Below, piece after piece: positions 1-10,375 of a stretch of DNA of 64,000 bases. Where the stretch lies: assembly GCA_009763385.1 (NCBI GenBank), contig CM019828.1, forward strand, positions 26,873,751 through 26,937,750, written 5' to 3'. Position numbers and translations under genes: made by a program. The notes under the pieces were generated by a model that saw only the letters and a program-made list of their open reading frames with translations, made no database searches and was not told where the DNA came from. Each line of letters begins with the position of its first letter. Position 1 is the stretch's first letter. This DNA is from Coix lacryma-jobi var. lacryma-jobi. Taxonomy: Eukaryota > Streptophyta > Magnoliopsida > Poales > Poaceae.

Positions 1-773
1 GAACTTAGCATACAACTTGTGCTCTCTAAGCCGGGTAGAACGACTCGTAGATGCTCAACATGATCCTTCTCATTTTCAGAGTATATCAAGATGTCATCGA
101 TGAACACTACAACAAACTTATCCAACTCTGGCATGAAGACCGAATTCATCAGGTACATGAATGTGCCGGTGCATTGGTCAATCCAAAAGACATAACAAGA
201 TACTCATAGAGTCCGTATCTGGTGGAGAAAGCTGTTTTCGGTATATCTTCTCTTCTGATCTAATCTGATGGTATCCTGACCTCAGGTCGATCTTAGAGAA
301 TACTTTCGCCTTTGACAACTGATCAAACAAGACATCGATTCGGGTAAGGGATATTTGTTCTTTAGTAGTTACGACATTCAACGGTCTGTAATCCACGCAC
401 ATCCTTAAAGTTTTATCCTTCTTCTTCTTCAAAGATAGCGGGACATCCCCAAGGTGACGAACTAGGGCGTATCAAACCCTTATCCAAAAGTTCTTGCAAC
501 TGAACCTTAAGCTCTGCTAACTGCTTTAGCGTGCATTCTATACGGTCTCCGAGATATGGGTGCTGTTCCAGGGATTAACTCTATAGCAAACTCCACATCC
601 CTATCTGGCGGTAGTCCAGGCAACTCATCGGGGAAAACATCCGGAAACTCACATACTATCGGAATCTCGGCTATCTGCTTTGCCGTGATATTGAACAACA
701 CTCCGATCTCATGGGGGTTTCGAGGTAACTTGAACCGAAAAGAAGATCCATTCCTGGGACTAACCATGGACAC
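1..773 (-). pseudogene. Ty3 pol fragment: start of reverse transcriptase, broken
   Basis: In pieces on the minus strand the region encodes the pol linker and the first half of a Ty3 reverse transcriptase. 773-507 gives the typical pre-RT segment with FPDVFPDELPGLPPDRDVEF. 432-178 gives MCVDYRPLN followed by KIDLRSGYHQIR. The catalytic FIDD box is readable at 104-93 in another frame. At least three frameshifts or stops separate these pieces, so the copy cannot make pol. The protein would copy element RNA into cDNA in cytoplasmic particles. RNase H, integrase and chromodomain lie beyond position 1. Family assignment is firm; break points are approximate. Confidence 0.8.
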
Positions 774-812
774 TACTCTTTCTGCGGTGTCTAGATTGAC
801 CTTCCAGAGTTT

Positions 813-2240
813 TCATCCAACCCATACCCAAATTACATCCAGACCTAGACCAGGAATGACTATGGGGTCCACTATGGCCTGTTTATCCCCAAAGGTCATT
901 TCCACTCCTTTAGCCATTTTACGCGCGGAGAGAACAGCTCCGGCGGAACTTATCTGATATCCCCGGTCTAACTCTATCAACTCAAGATTACTTCTCAAAA
1001 CAAAGTTCTCACTTATGAAAGAATGCGATGCTCCAGAATCAAACAACACAACTGCGGGGCATTGATTAACAAGAAACGTACCAGCGGTGACAGGCTCTCC
1101 TTCTGACACTTCTTCCACGGTGGTGTGATGCACATGACCCGTACGAGGTGGGGGCTGAGTGTACTGCTTCTTTGGGCGAGGGCACTGACGTGACAGGTGT
1201 CCGGTCTGACCACAGTTATAGCATGGACCAATCACGTACGGGGTCTTGGGACCTCCTGCACTTCCTGCTTTGTTTTTATTCTGAATCATGGGGGCGATGT
1301 AGGGCTTCTGATAACTAGGACGGGGATGGTTGGTGGTGATCTTCCTCTGTGGGGGACGGAATCTTGCTCCTGTGACAGACGGGCGATACGGGGTACGTGC
1401 TCCGAAAGGGGTCCTCTGTTGAGACGAACCTCCTTCGTTTGCACGACGGCGTGTCTCTGTCGCCAGCCGGCTGTCATTGGCCTCTTGATTTAGGCAGTCA
1501 CTGACGAAATCACTGAAGGTGGTGTGGTGACTGTTGCCCATCTTGGAAAGCATGGCGGCACTCATGCCATGTTTGAAACTTGCGATCTTCTTGGCCTCAG
1601 TATCAACAAAGTCTGGGGCATAGCGAGCTAGGTTGTTGAAACTGTGGAGGTACTCGGACATAGACTTGGTTCCCTGGGATAACCTCATGAACTCTATGAC
1701 CTTCATTTCCATCAGACCACTAGGGATGTAGTGGTTGCGCATAGCGGTGGAGAACTGATCCCAAGTGACACGTGCATTTACTGGCAAGGATGCACGGTAC
1801 TGGGCCCACCACAAACCTGCGGGTCCTTCCAACATGTGGGCGGCGTACTCCGCCTTGAGCTCTTCTGTCAGACGAAGCAGACGGAACTTCTGAGTGATGG
1901 AGTTGAGCCACTCATCAGCCTCAAGCGGTTCGGTGGCTTCCTTGAACACAAGAGGACGAGTGTCCAAGAAGTCACGGTAGGAGCTGTACTGGTTGGGCTC
2001 CGGGCCTTGACGTTGATGATGCTGCTGTGCAGTGTTGTTAGCGATATTGCAGAGGGTGGCCTCCATGTGCCTCTGCATTTCCTCCATATTCCTTTGGCTG
2101 CCCAAGAACTGGCCAAAGAACGCTTCCGGCGTCATCGGCGGCGGTGGGGGAGGTGGCAGATTCTCCTCCTGTCCTGCTCCCTGCCCACGTTGGCTGCGAG
2201 TGTGTGCCGGCATCTGCATATCCCATTGATAAGCAATCAT
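813..2240 (-). CDS. gag and N-terminal protease of the Tekay-type element
   Basis: An open 475-codon frame starts at ATG 2240; a second ATG at 2213 directly follows a CAG and could be the start after splicing. Residues about 90-260 form a Ty3 capsid with WLNSITQKF and LEGPAGLWWAQY. A CCHC zinc knuckle (CYNCGQTGHLSRQC) begins at residue 340, and a retropepsin active site (DSGASHSF) has its Asp at residue 401. The protein would package element RNA. The frame ends early in the protease at 813: the expected ILGMDW-like segment is shifted by one base, after which pol continues in other frames. Gag thus looks intact, while protease and pol are broken. Confidence 0.88.
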   Translation of the reverse strand: MIAYQWDMQMPAHTRSQRGQGAGQEENLPPPPPPPMTPEAFFGQFLGSQRNMEEMQRHMEATLCNIANNTAQQHHQRQGPEPNQYSSYRDFLDTRPLVFKEATEPLEADEWLNSITQKFRLLRLTEELKAEYAAHMLEGPAGLWWAQYRASLPVNARVTWDQFSTAMRNHYIPSGLMEMKVIEFMRLSQGTKSMSEYLHSFNNLARYAPDFVDTEAKKIASFKHGMSAAMLSKMGNSHHTTFSDFVSDCLNQEANDSRLATETRRRANEGGSSQQRTPFGARTPYRPSVTGARFRPPQRKITTNHPRPSYQKPYIAPMIQNKNKAGSAGGPKTPYVIGPCYNCGQTGHLSRQCPRPKKQYTQPPPRTGHVHHTTVEEVSEGEPVTAGTFLVNQCPAVVLFDSGASHSFISENFVLRSNLELIELDRGYQISSAGAVLSARKMAKGVEMTFGDKQAIVDPIVIPGLGLDVIWVWVG

Positions 2241-2520
2241 TAGGTGATGTTACATCGATCATGAATAAATACTGCGTTGTACATAATTCGAAAATTTAGC
2301 ACACGACCAAGTATAATTACTCATTTCCATACAACATCACAAAACAATCGCTCGAAATTAGACATGCAAACGACGGATTTTCATAAAGGTGCCGGATCGA
2401 AGTCCGGACTTTGTCCAAAAGCTTACATGCCATCAAACATTTTAAACATAAAACTAGCACATGTGTAGGGTGTTACATCACTTAGCGAGCAAGCTCAAGC
2501 TATACAAAAGAAAACGATGT
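2241..2520 (-). other. Spacer between the H3-mimic ORF and gag
   Basis: This is a 280-bp AT-rich spacer with no coding frame. On the minus strand it leads to the gag ATG at 2240. A CAG stands directly before the second gag ATG at 2213, so gag could also be reached by splicing. Confidence 0.5.
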
Positions 2521-3507
2521 CTAACAGCTAACGCTCAGGGGTCTCCAGCGGCGGGTGCAGCGTCCTCTGGTGGGGGCGTCGGGACCAAGGACCTCTCCGT
2601 CCTGGGGATCCGGGACCTCAGCTGCTGGGGCGGCGGCCTCCTGCGCGGTGTGGTGCATCTGATGGACGACCTCGTGGAGCTGGTCGATATAGGCCTGCTG
2701 TCCATGGATCTGCTGTATCAAGAGGTGGGCTCCCTCTCTGAGCTGGTCGAGCGCGGTGCGGGCCTCATCCCTCTGAAGAGTGGTTGTCAGGTATATCTGC
2801 TCTACAACTGTCCTGGCAGTGGACTGTGCTGCTGCTGTGGTGCGAGCGTCGTCACGCTCCAGAGTGACCTGCTGAATCCTCTCCTGCAGACGAGCAACCT
2901 CAGCGTCGAAGTCCTCCTGTAGCTTCCTCTTGCTCTGGTAGGTGGCTGTGAGGGTGAAGGACACGCTCCCGAGAGTGTGCTCCAAACTCTCACGTACACC
3001 TAGCAAAGCTCCAGTGGCGCTCATCGCAGGTGTCTCACAGTAGAACCTCTCCTCTGGGCTCCCTGTCAAGACTGACTCCGAAGTCTGCTTCCAGCGCAAT
3101 GGGAAAAGTGATCCACGGGGAAACACTCCTGCCATCGCACTTGCCAGGTCGGCGGGGAAGCGGGCGATGATATCCTTCAGCACTAGGTATGCTGCCCTGT
3201 TGGCTCCATCCTTGGCGCAAGTGCCTCTGGTGATCTCCGTCCACCCTGTCCAGTGGGGCTTGGCAGGCAAAGCTTTGACCTTGATCTCCACCATGACCAA
3301 GGAATCCTGCCCGTAGATCTCCTTTTGCCACGAGTACCTGGGCTCCTGTTCGTCCTCATAGCCTACGGCCTGCAGAATCCTCCAAAGGATAGTCGGCAAC
3401 CCGAAGTAGGACAAGAACGTCTTCCGGGTCAACTTGGTGGCCAAGCGGTGACGCGGAACTCCTCTGCCTCCGGTGGCCTTGCGAGCAGTCAGCTTAGTCC
3501 GGGCCAT
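2521..3507 (-). CDS. Extra retrotransposon ORF with histone H3 tail mimic and coiled coil
   Basis: A 328-codon frame starts at ATG 3507. I chose this ATG because upstream codons hold no ATG, only a TTG at 3579, and because the ATG directly follows a pyrimidine-rich stretch ending in CAG. After Met removal the N terminus is ARTKLTARKATGG, then RGVPRHRLATKLTRKT. Against the H3 tail, with one inserted residue, 19 of 28 positions match, including K4, R8, K9, K23, R26 and K27. S10 is Ala, K14 is Arg and K18 is His. No histone fold follows. Residues 55-118 form a compact mixed segment I do not recognise, about 191-290 are a coiled coil, and the tail is Pro/Arg-rich. It lies between the leader and gag on the element's coding strand. 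The role is unknown; binding of H3-tail readers or writers is inference. Confidence 0.82.
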   Translation of the reverse strand: MARTKLTARKATGGRGVPRHRLATKLTRKTFLSYFGLPTILWRILQAVGYEDEQEPRYSWQKEIYGQDSLVMVEIKVKALPAKPHWTGWTEITRGTCAKDGANRAAYLVLKDIIARFPADLASAMAGVFPRGSLFPLRWKQTSESVLTGSPEERFYCETPAMSATGALLGVRESLEHTLGSVSFTLTATYQSKRKLQEDFDAEVARLQERIQQVTLERDDARTTAAAQSTARTVVEQIYLTTTLQRDEARTALDQLREGAHLLIQQIHGQQAYIDQLHEVVHQMHHTAQEAAAPAAEVPDPQDGEVLGPDAPTRGRCTRRWRPLSVSC

Positions 3508-4224
3508 CTGTAGAACAAAAGGGTTTCGAACTCTCGAGAGACGGATATTAAGTTGGCAAATTTTATAGAAAAGAGACAACTTTTAATTTAAGGGGAGGTA
3601 ATGTAAATGCATGAATTTAAACATGATGTATGATCGTACCTACGTTCTCACTCACTAATAATGACTCGTAAGTCCTAACGTTCTAGTCGGTGGCAAGAAC
3701 GATCCCTCATGCGTTATCTACACGTTCTACTCGTTCGCATAGTTAGTGTACCTGCAGAAGATTCATTTCAGCCCAAAGAAATTCCCAATGATAAAACAAT
3801 TGAGTATTGGCCAATATGCGCAAAATACATAGAAGCCAACACTAAACACCATGCACCAACATAGAAAACACCCTTGAAAACATTGATACCCTCGTATGTG
3901 TCCGCGTGGAGCTCGCACATACTTGGTATAAGAACTCTCACCTAGACCGACGGTTGGACGGTCATGCTCTCATATCTCACAAAATCATTTTATGCATGTT
4001 TTCACGATCGACGCATTCTCTTTTCCCCGAGAATGGACCAGTAAATAAAGATCCAGCATGAAGCAAAACCCTGAACCCTATTAGCAGTTAAGCCACCTGA
4101 ATCCTAATATAGGCTTAAGGACGAGACTGGGCACACTTAGTAATTGAAAATAGTTTTGAAAATAGTTTTGAAATACCCATTTAGTTCAAAAATAGCTCTT
4201 TACGGAGGTAATCACTTGAACCAT
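3508..4224 (-). other. Leader of the Tekay-type element
   Basis: The 717 bp between PBS and the H3-mimic ORF carry no convincing coding frame. The minus strand has possible splice donors, for example GGTCTAGGTGAGAGTT near 3946 and GCAGGTACAC near 3745. It ends in CCCTTTTGTTCTACAG directly before the ATG at 3507, which looks like a good 3' splice site. A leader intron is therefore plausible but unproven. Confidence 0.5.
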
Positions 4225-4236
4225 GCTCTGATACCA
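4225..4236 (-). promoter_or_regulatory. Primer binding site (initiator tRNA-Met type)
   Basis: The minus strand reads TGGTATCAGAGC, the 12-nt complement of the initiator tRNA-Met 3' end. It lies three bases inside the LTR end at 4240. This fixes both the orientation and the 5' LTR boundary. Confidence 0.9.
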
Positions 4237-4239
4237 AGC

Positions 4240-7200
4240 TGTGGCGGAACCGTCCTGATTATAAGAGCTCAAGTATTATCTTAGCTAAATCCGTCTGACT
4301 TTGACTGATACTTGAACCCATACAACCCCGGTAGTCCGGAAATCTCGAAGGATTTCTAACACCATACATCATACAGGATCGCATCGTTCAAGGATTACAT
4401 TCGTAAAGATACATCATAACGAAAATGAAACCGAATTTAAATATCAGAGTGCGAATTTAAAACAGAGTTATTACAATACCGAGTTTAAAAGTGCGGAAGC
4501 TGAAGTAGTTTGAAACACGACCACTACACACATTGGTCCAAATAAAACACTGTTTGATAAACCAACTCACACAACTCACTCTTCCCTTTTTAGATAATGT
4601 GCCACTAGAAGTCTCGGACCAGCAAAAGAAAAAGGGAAGCTTCTGGATGACCCTGCCCTGGGCCTACTCCTCATCACCTTCCACTGGGTAGAGGCAGTGC
4701 TTACAATAGCCAAAGTAGACCTGGCCATCTGCAACTAACGGGATAAACCCTGAGTACGGGAATGTACTCAGCTAGACTTACCCGTCCAACTGAAAATAAA
4801 GACTCCAAGGGTATGCAAGGCTTTTGAGGTAGAGCTGGGATCTTTCAGTTGCGAAAAGCTTAATTTTAGATAAAGGTAATTAATGATAAGATTAGAGAGC
4901 GTAATGAGCTAACTTAATCTATATTATATTTTTATATTACTCAACATTCTACATTCATATCATTACTATATTAACTACTATTACCTATCCAATTTCCATC
5001 CAATTGACTATTTTTAGTTGAACCTTTAAAACATCACATGGAGTTGTATCGTGGTGAAGCTCGCCATAGTTTCCCACTAACCGGGGGAGACGGCGACTCG
5101 AATCGAATTCCAAACCAGCTGATGAAAGACCTTTAATACCAGCCCACACTTTCCCCGTCGGGTCCATGCATTGGGCAACCGCTCGATGCTTGTTCGTGGT
5201 GGTAATCGTCGTGGTTCAAGCACGGACCGCCCAATTGGAACCTGGCGATGGCCTCACGCGGCAGATCGCAATTTCCATACTAGAGGGCACGACACGGGTT
5301 GAGACCGGCTCGAACAGCTTCTAACCGGCTTTGGGGTCGATGATTACGGCACCGACATATCCCTAAGTAAAAGGGCGCGTTCAAAAATGAACGAGGGCCA
5401 ACATCGATACAAACCTACACGATCCAACGGACGGACTGCCCCCAAGTTCCAACTTGGTGCCTTGCCTTCCAGTTGACCGTATTTCATTACTACTCAGGTT
5501 CTTTTCCACGATAGCAAATATAGCCAACCGTGATCTGGTAACTACCCCCATCAGGGTATTACGGGAACATCGTTAACTACTACTTTTATTAAGCAAGCTA
5601 AGCAATTCTATATTATAATAGTAAGTAACAGGATAACAAGGTGGGTAATAATCAATAATCAAGGAACGATAATGCAGCAAGTAGGATTCAATCAACTCCT
5701 AACCTAATGCATCACAATATAAAAGGACTCAAGTAATTTAATTATAAAAACTGGGAGACTTAGAATGCTCCGGGGCTTGCCTTGGGTGAAGACCGAGGCC
5801 TCGTGGGAGGGGCACTCGGGCAAGTTAGTGTCGCTGGCGGGGTCGACTTCCTCGGCTTGCTGGAGCTCCGGAATCTGCTGCTCGGCGTTTGCTTCTAGCT
5901 CCTGCTCGGGCTCCGGAGTGTCGATCCTATTGCATGCGACGAATAATAAATAATTACAATGCGGGTGCAAGATGTGTGGTATGAGAAAGAGCATTTCTTG
6001 CAAACCAACAAACCAACTCGTTGAACCATTGAGGTAAATACTTATTTAATTAATAAAACAAAATCCATTTATTCACCTTTTTCTTATTTAATAAATCAAA
6101 AGAACTTAGGTTGAACTGCAAGTGCACTTTTCTGGACTCAGAAAAATCCACGAAAATTCCAGAAGGCAAACAACAGTTGCTGGACTCCACTGAACAAATT
6201 TCAGCCAAAAATAAAATACCAAACTGCAGATACAAAATGACAAGCAAACAGGCCAAAAGGTACTTTGAACTACAACCTTACTGTAAAAGGGTGCACAACT
6301 CTATTTCATATTTTTCCCAGATTCTACTTCACATTTTATGTTTTTATAAAACGTTCCATGAACAGAAACATTATATTATTTCTTACATGAATTTTCAAAG
6401 GAAAACAGAGAAAAGCACCTTTGTAAAGCAACTTCATATTTCTTCACATAACAGATCATGCTTACATTTTTCTTAGCTTGGACATCATAAACAGAGACTA
6501 TACAAATTTTCCCATATTTTATTTCAGCATATAAAACACCTTAACACTTATTCTTAAGAAATCAGCCAAAAAGGACTTTAAACTATAACAGAAACTTTTT
6601 CCGCATAAACAGTGCATCATATATTTTTCACAGGTGTAAAACATGATAATAAATCTACACAAAAATTTTCCAGGAATTAACTCAACCAGAAAACATATAT
6701 AACCATTTATCTTAGCAAGAGCATATAAACTGGAATAAATGAAAACAGTAAAATAAACTTCTGCCAAAAATACTTTCATATTTTTCCATGATAGATCTGC
6801 TCATAAACAAACTAGCAAAACTGAAAGCACTCCATTTGGACTAACAAAACAAGATCTACAAAATAAACAAGCATTTACTAGAAATAGAAAAAAAATTTGG
6901 AAAACGTTTTCTGGAAAACACTCGGCGCACGGAAAAGGTGTGCGTTCGCTCGAGGCCCGGCTCGAACGTGGCAGCGCCCGAGGGTTCGCTCGAGGCCTAG
7001 CTCGAGCGAGATGACGGAAACAAACGTCTGTCCGAGGCATGGCTCGGAGGCTCGGGCGAGACGGAAACAACCGCCCGTCCGAGGCTTGGCTCGAGGGCTC
7101 GGGCGAGACGGAAACAACCGCCCGTCCGAGGCCTGGCTCGAGGGCTTGGGCGAGACGGAAACAATCGTCCGTCCGAGGCCTGGCTCGAGGGCTCGGGCGA

Positions 7201-8887
7201 GACGGAAACAATCGCCCGTCCGAGGCCTGGCTCGAGGGCTCGGGCGAGACGGAAACAATCGCCCGTCCGAGGCCTGGCTCGAGGGCTCGGGCGAGACGGA
7301 AAACAAGGGAGAGGTTTGACAGTCGATTCCTCGCCGACGGTGAGGTCGCCGGCAGGGAAGCTAGGCTTGTGAACTCGACTCGACGAGGCGCATCGAGTGG
7401 TGTAGGTGGTTTGGCTAGCGCACGGCCGGAGCATGCCAGCGGCGAGCGGCGGCGCACGGTGATGGCGGCAACGGGCGGCTACGCCGTTTCCGGTGGTGGT
7501 CGGAGAAATTGGGGGAGGCAAAAGCTCGAGTGAACCCTAAGGAGCAAAGCTACGGGGTTGGTTTGGCCCGGGTGGCTCCAGAGGAGCTTGGCCACGAGCG
7601 AGGTCCGCGGCGGCGCCCATGGCGCTCGGCCGGAGAGAAACGGGTGGTAGAAGACGGTAGCGTTGAGACTGGGTGGTGTTCTCACCTTGCCTTGGCTCGG
7701 TGAAGCTCGAGGATGAAGAAGAGGAGTCGGTGGAGCTCGGGTTGGGGAAGAACGGCGTTGCGGCTCGGCGGTGGCGACTGACGGACCGAAAGAGGCGCTT
7801 CGTCCTCCGGCGGCGTCGGGGCTCGGTCGGGGATGACGATGTGCGCACGGCGTGTGCACGGCGTAGGCAGAGAGGCTGGCGAGAGGGATTGGATGGTGGT
7901 GGTCGGGTGTGGCCGGAACGGTGGAGGGGAGTGATGGTGGTGAACGGTCGGCGAGAGTGGCGGATGCTTGCGCGTTCGTGGGAGCGGAGAGGGAGAGCGG
8001 GAGTGAGAGCGGGCGAGCTGGAATGGCAGTGGGGAGAGGGGAGTGCGGTGCGCTCGGGGTTTTGATCGGCTTGACCGGCCGGTGGTCGTGGCGGGGCCAC
8101 GGCGGCGCGGTCGGCGAGGCGGCGCGGTCGGCGAGGCAGCGCGGAGCGATGCCGTGCACGGCAGGCGAGGCGAGCGGAGAGTGGCCGGGGAAGATAGCTT
8201 GCGTGCTCGGATGAGAGGGGATCGAGCGAGGAGTGGCCGACGAGGATCCTCGGCAGGATACGGCGGCCACGTGGCGGTTGCGGCCGGCGTACGGCACGGG
8301 CGTCAAGCGGGCGGCGGTGCGCGGCGAGCGCGCGGCGCGCGGGCGAGTGCGGGAGCGGGCTGGCACGCGGGCGCGGGCTAGCTGGGCCGAAAGGCCGAAA
8401 GGCCAGATGGGCCGAAAGGGTTGGCGCCGGGAAAAATCGTTTTCCTTTTCCTTTTTCCAATTTCTTTTCCAACTTTGACCATTCAAAACAGTTTCAAAAA
8501 CTCCAAACTAGGTTTTGACCCAAATATGAAAGTTGCTCAAAATAATTTTCTCTACAACTTTCATATAGGACACTTTTTCTGAAAACCATTTTTACAACCT
8601 CCTCAAAAATAAAGCCAGTTTTGCAACATAAACCATTTTCTTTGCCTCATTTTTTTTTATCTGATAAACTATTTTGAACTAGGTCAAAAACTCCAACTCT
8701 ATTTTATAAAACTCTTTGCCCAAGTAGAGATCCACTTAAATCATCGAGTCAAATAGAAATCCAAATCCAAATAAATAAACAAAAGACAAAAGCACTCTCA
8801 TGCACATGAAATGATGCAATGCATTGCTTATGCTTCTTAGTAGCTAATTGCAATTCCTAATGCAGTGCTTGACACTAGGGTGTCACA
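4240..8887 (-). repeat. 5' LTR of the Tekay-type element (4648 bp)
   Basis: On the minus strand the LTR begins TGTGACACCCTAGTGTCAAG at 8887 and ends CCGCCACA at 4240, just before the PBS. Such length is usual for Tekay/Del elements of grasses. It is mosaic: AT-rich near 8450-8880 and 5960-6900, strongly GC-rich from about 6930 to 8440, with a 47-bp minisatellite at about 7015-7312. Long frames occur on both strands in the GC-rich part, but none resembles a known protein and they overlap one another, so I treat them as chance frames. The other LTR lies outside the window, so age cannot be judged. Confidence 0.82.
7015..7312. repeat. 47-bp GC-rich minisatellite in the Tekay LTR
   Basis: About six tandem units follow the core CCGAGGCCTGGCTCGAGGGC then TCGGGCGAGACGGAAACAA. 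Successive units start exactly 47 bp apart, for example at 7210 and 7257. The left-hand units are diverged. The same core occurs as a 49-bp array at 56290-56786 in a different element lineage. Confidence 0.88.
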
Positions 8888-10312
8888 CGTGGCGGCAATC
8901 GGTGAGGTTGCGTCGAGGCAACGCTACCAGTTGTGCGGGCGTGGCCGTCAGATCACCACTATCTTGAGTTGGTCCAGAATAACCCTAGGGTTTAGCTGGT
9001 TCGCTCTGTAATTAGTTAGGGGTAGAGTAGGAATTAGAATTAGGATAAGTAGAGGGAGACACCCACCTCCCATCCTATCTCAGTCATTTGCTCTTTGCCT
9101 TCTAGGTTTTCCTGCTCTCCCAATCCCTTGCTGTAGCAACTGAGATCCGCAGAGAACCATACCTCTGTGTACTGGAGATTTTGAGGAAGTCAGACCGTAA
9201 TCTCACTGTTGTAGCGTGTGGTAGCGACACGGTTGCAGATCGATGACTTGATTCGCGTTTTGTTCGTGTTCTTCGCGTTCTTCATTTCTCCGCGATTTTC
9301 CCGTCACTCGATCTCCCTCTATACTGCATCTTTGCGAAATCCGTTTGAATCAACTTGTTCTTTATAGTGAGGAGATCATTTCCACCGAAGGAATTCATCT
9401 AACTTCTCACGAACAAGTAGATCGGGTTGATTTCGTTTTCGTGGCGCTTTTTCGGTTCATACTCCTTCCCTCTCGGATTCCCGGTGTTTGAGTTGATTTG
9501 AGCGGATGATTTCTTGGGGATAGTCTCCCAACTACCTCGTGATCATCTTCTCCAAGTTTGGGATCAAGGGATTTTGATTTGAATCGGATTTGGGAGGATT
9601 TGAGTTGAGGGCGACCGAAATCGCCCTCTCTAGGCACTCGCGGACAGTCCGCCATTGTGCCCGCGGACAGCCCGCGCGTCGGGCTCCAACCGAGCAGTGG
9701 TCGCGCGGCTCGGCTGTGCTAACTCAGTTTGACCGGCGGACAGTCCGCCATAGTCGGTCGCGGACAGTCCGCGAGCCGACCAGGGAGGTTCAGCAGCAGT
9801 GCTATTTTGGGGTTTTTGCCGGCGGACAGTCCGCCATCTCCCCGCGGACAGTCCACGGTTGAGCCGGACAGTCCGGGACCGTACTGGCGGACAGTCCGGG
9901 AATCGGTTGTAGGCTGAGCCTTAGTGCGTTTGCTCTCCCGACTTCTCCGCTTGGATTCCGGACTTCTCGGTTGGCCCTTTAGTTCACCTAGGAACTTCTC
10001 TAAGTATCTTTGCTACTTGTTAGCATCGGTATTTGGGGATTTCCCGACGTAGTCTTCAATCTACGTTTGGGACTCGGTTTCTAGGCATTGAACTTGTGCC
10101 GGTGCTTTTGGCTTTGGTTTGCTGTCGCTTTGTGGTGCCTCGCTGTGATCCTAGGGATCATCCACCCTCTTCCAAGGGTCGTGGGCATCACGGTTTCGAT
10201 CGAAGCTTTTGGTGGATGATTTGTGAGACAAAGGCCAAAGTTTCGAGAGAAATTTTTGTGCTCCCATTCACCCCCCCTCTGGTCGCCTTGCTATTGCATT
10301 CTCGGTCCTTCA
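8888..10312 (+). repeat. Truncated 5' LTR of copia element 1
   Basis: This 1425-bp block aligns along its length with 28875-30290 of the complete solo LTR and ends in CTTCA just before the PBS. The first roughly 650 bp, which would hold the LTR hairpin array, are missing; the Tekay LTR begins there. At 9640-9900 it carries repeats of the near-palindrome GCGGACAGTCCGC. Short open frames over this stretch are incidental. Confidence 0.88.
9640..9900. repeat. Array of GCGGACAGTCCGC-type short palindromes
   Basis: About nine copies of CGGACAGTCCG or close variants lie in 260 bp, irregularly spaced. Arms GCGGAC and GTCCGC pair around one central base. The solo LTR has the same array at 29617-29880. 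The third LTR copy has another motif at this place. Confidence 0.85.
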
Positions 10313-10314
10313 AT

Positions 10315-10326
10315 TGGTATCAGAGC
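10315..10326 (+). promoter_or_regulatory. Primer binding site of copia element 1
   Basis: TGGTATCAGAGC, the complement of the initiator tRNA-Met 3' end, stands two bases after the LTR end. It fixes the LTR boundary at 10312. Confidence 0.92.
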
Positions 10327-10375
10327 GGGTTAAGGATCTTCCACCTTAGCTGGTTCCAGATCCACCAAAGGCGAC

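Larger units (their letters stand above)
1..8887 (-). mobile_element. Tekay/Del-type Ty3 chromovirus, 5' part
   Basis: Reading the minus strand from 8887 gives a long LTR (8887-4240), a PBS at 4236, a leader, an extra ORF (3507-2521), gag-protease (2240-813) and the start of pol, which leaves the window at position 1. The LTR starts TGTGACACCC and ends CCGCCACA. LTR length, gag type and the reverse transcriptase motif fit the Tekay/Del chromovirus lineage; the integrase and its expected chromodomain lie outside. The right edge abuts a copia LTR (8888 on) that lacks its first roughly 650 bp, so this element probably inserted into that LTR, with the rest of it beyond this element to the left. 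Confidence 0.85.

Noticed and set aside
2521..3507. A genuine histone H3 gene
   Set aside because: Only the first roughly 29 residues resemble H3. The histone fold is absent, a coiled coil follows, and the ORF sits inside a retrotransposon on its coding strand.
7015..7312. CRISPR-like direct repeats
   Set aside because: Units are contiguous with no unique spacers. This is a minisatellite in a plant LTR.
6897..8486. Several long ORFs on both strands in the GC-rich part of the Tekay LTR
   Set aside because: They overlap in many frames, follow the minisatellite or GC-rich bias, resemble no family and lack conserved starts. They are best explained by lack of stops in GC-rich DNA.
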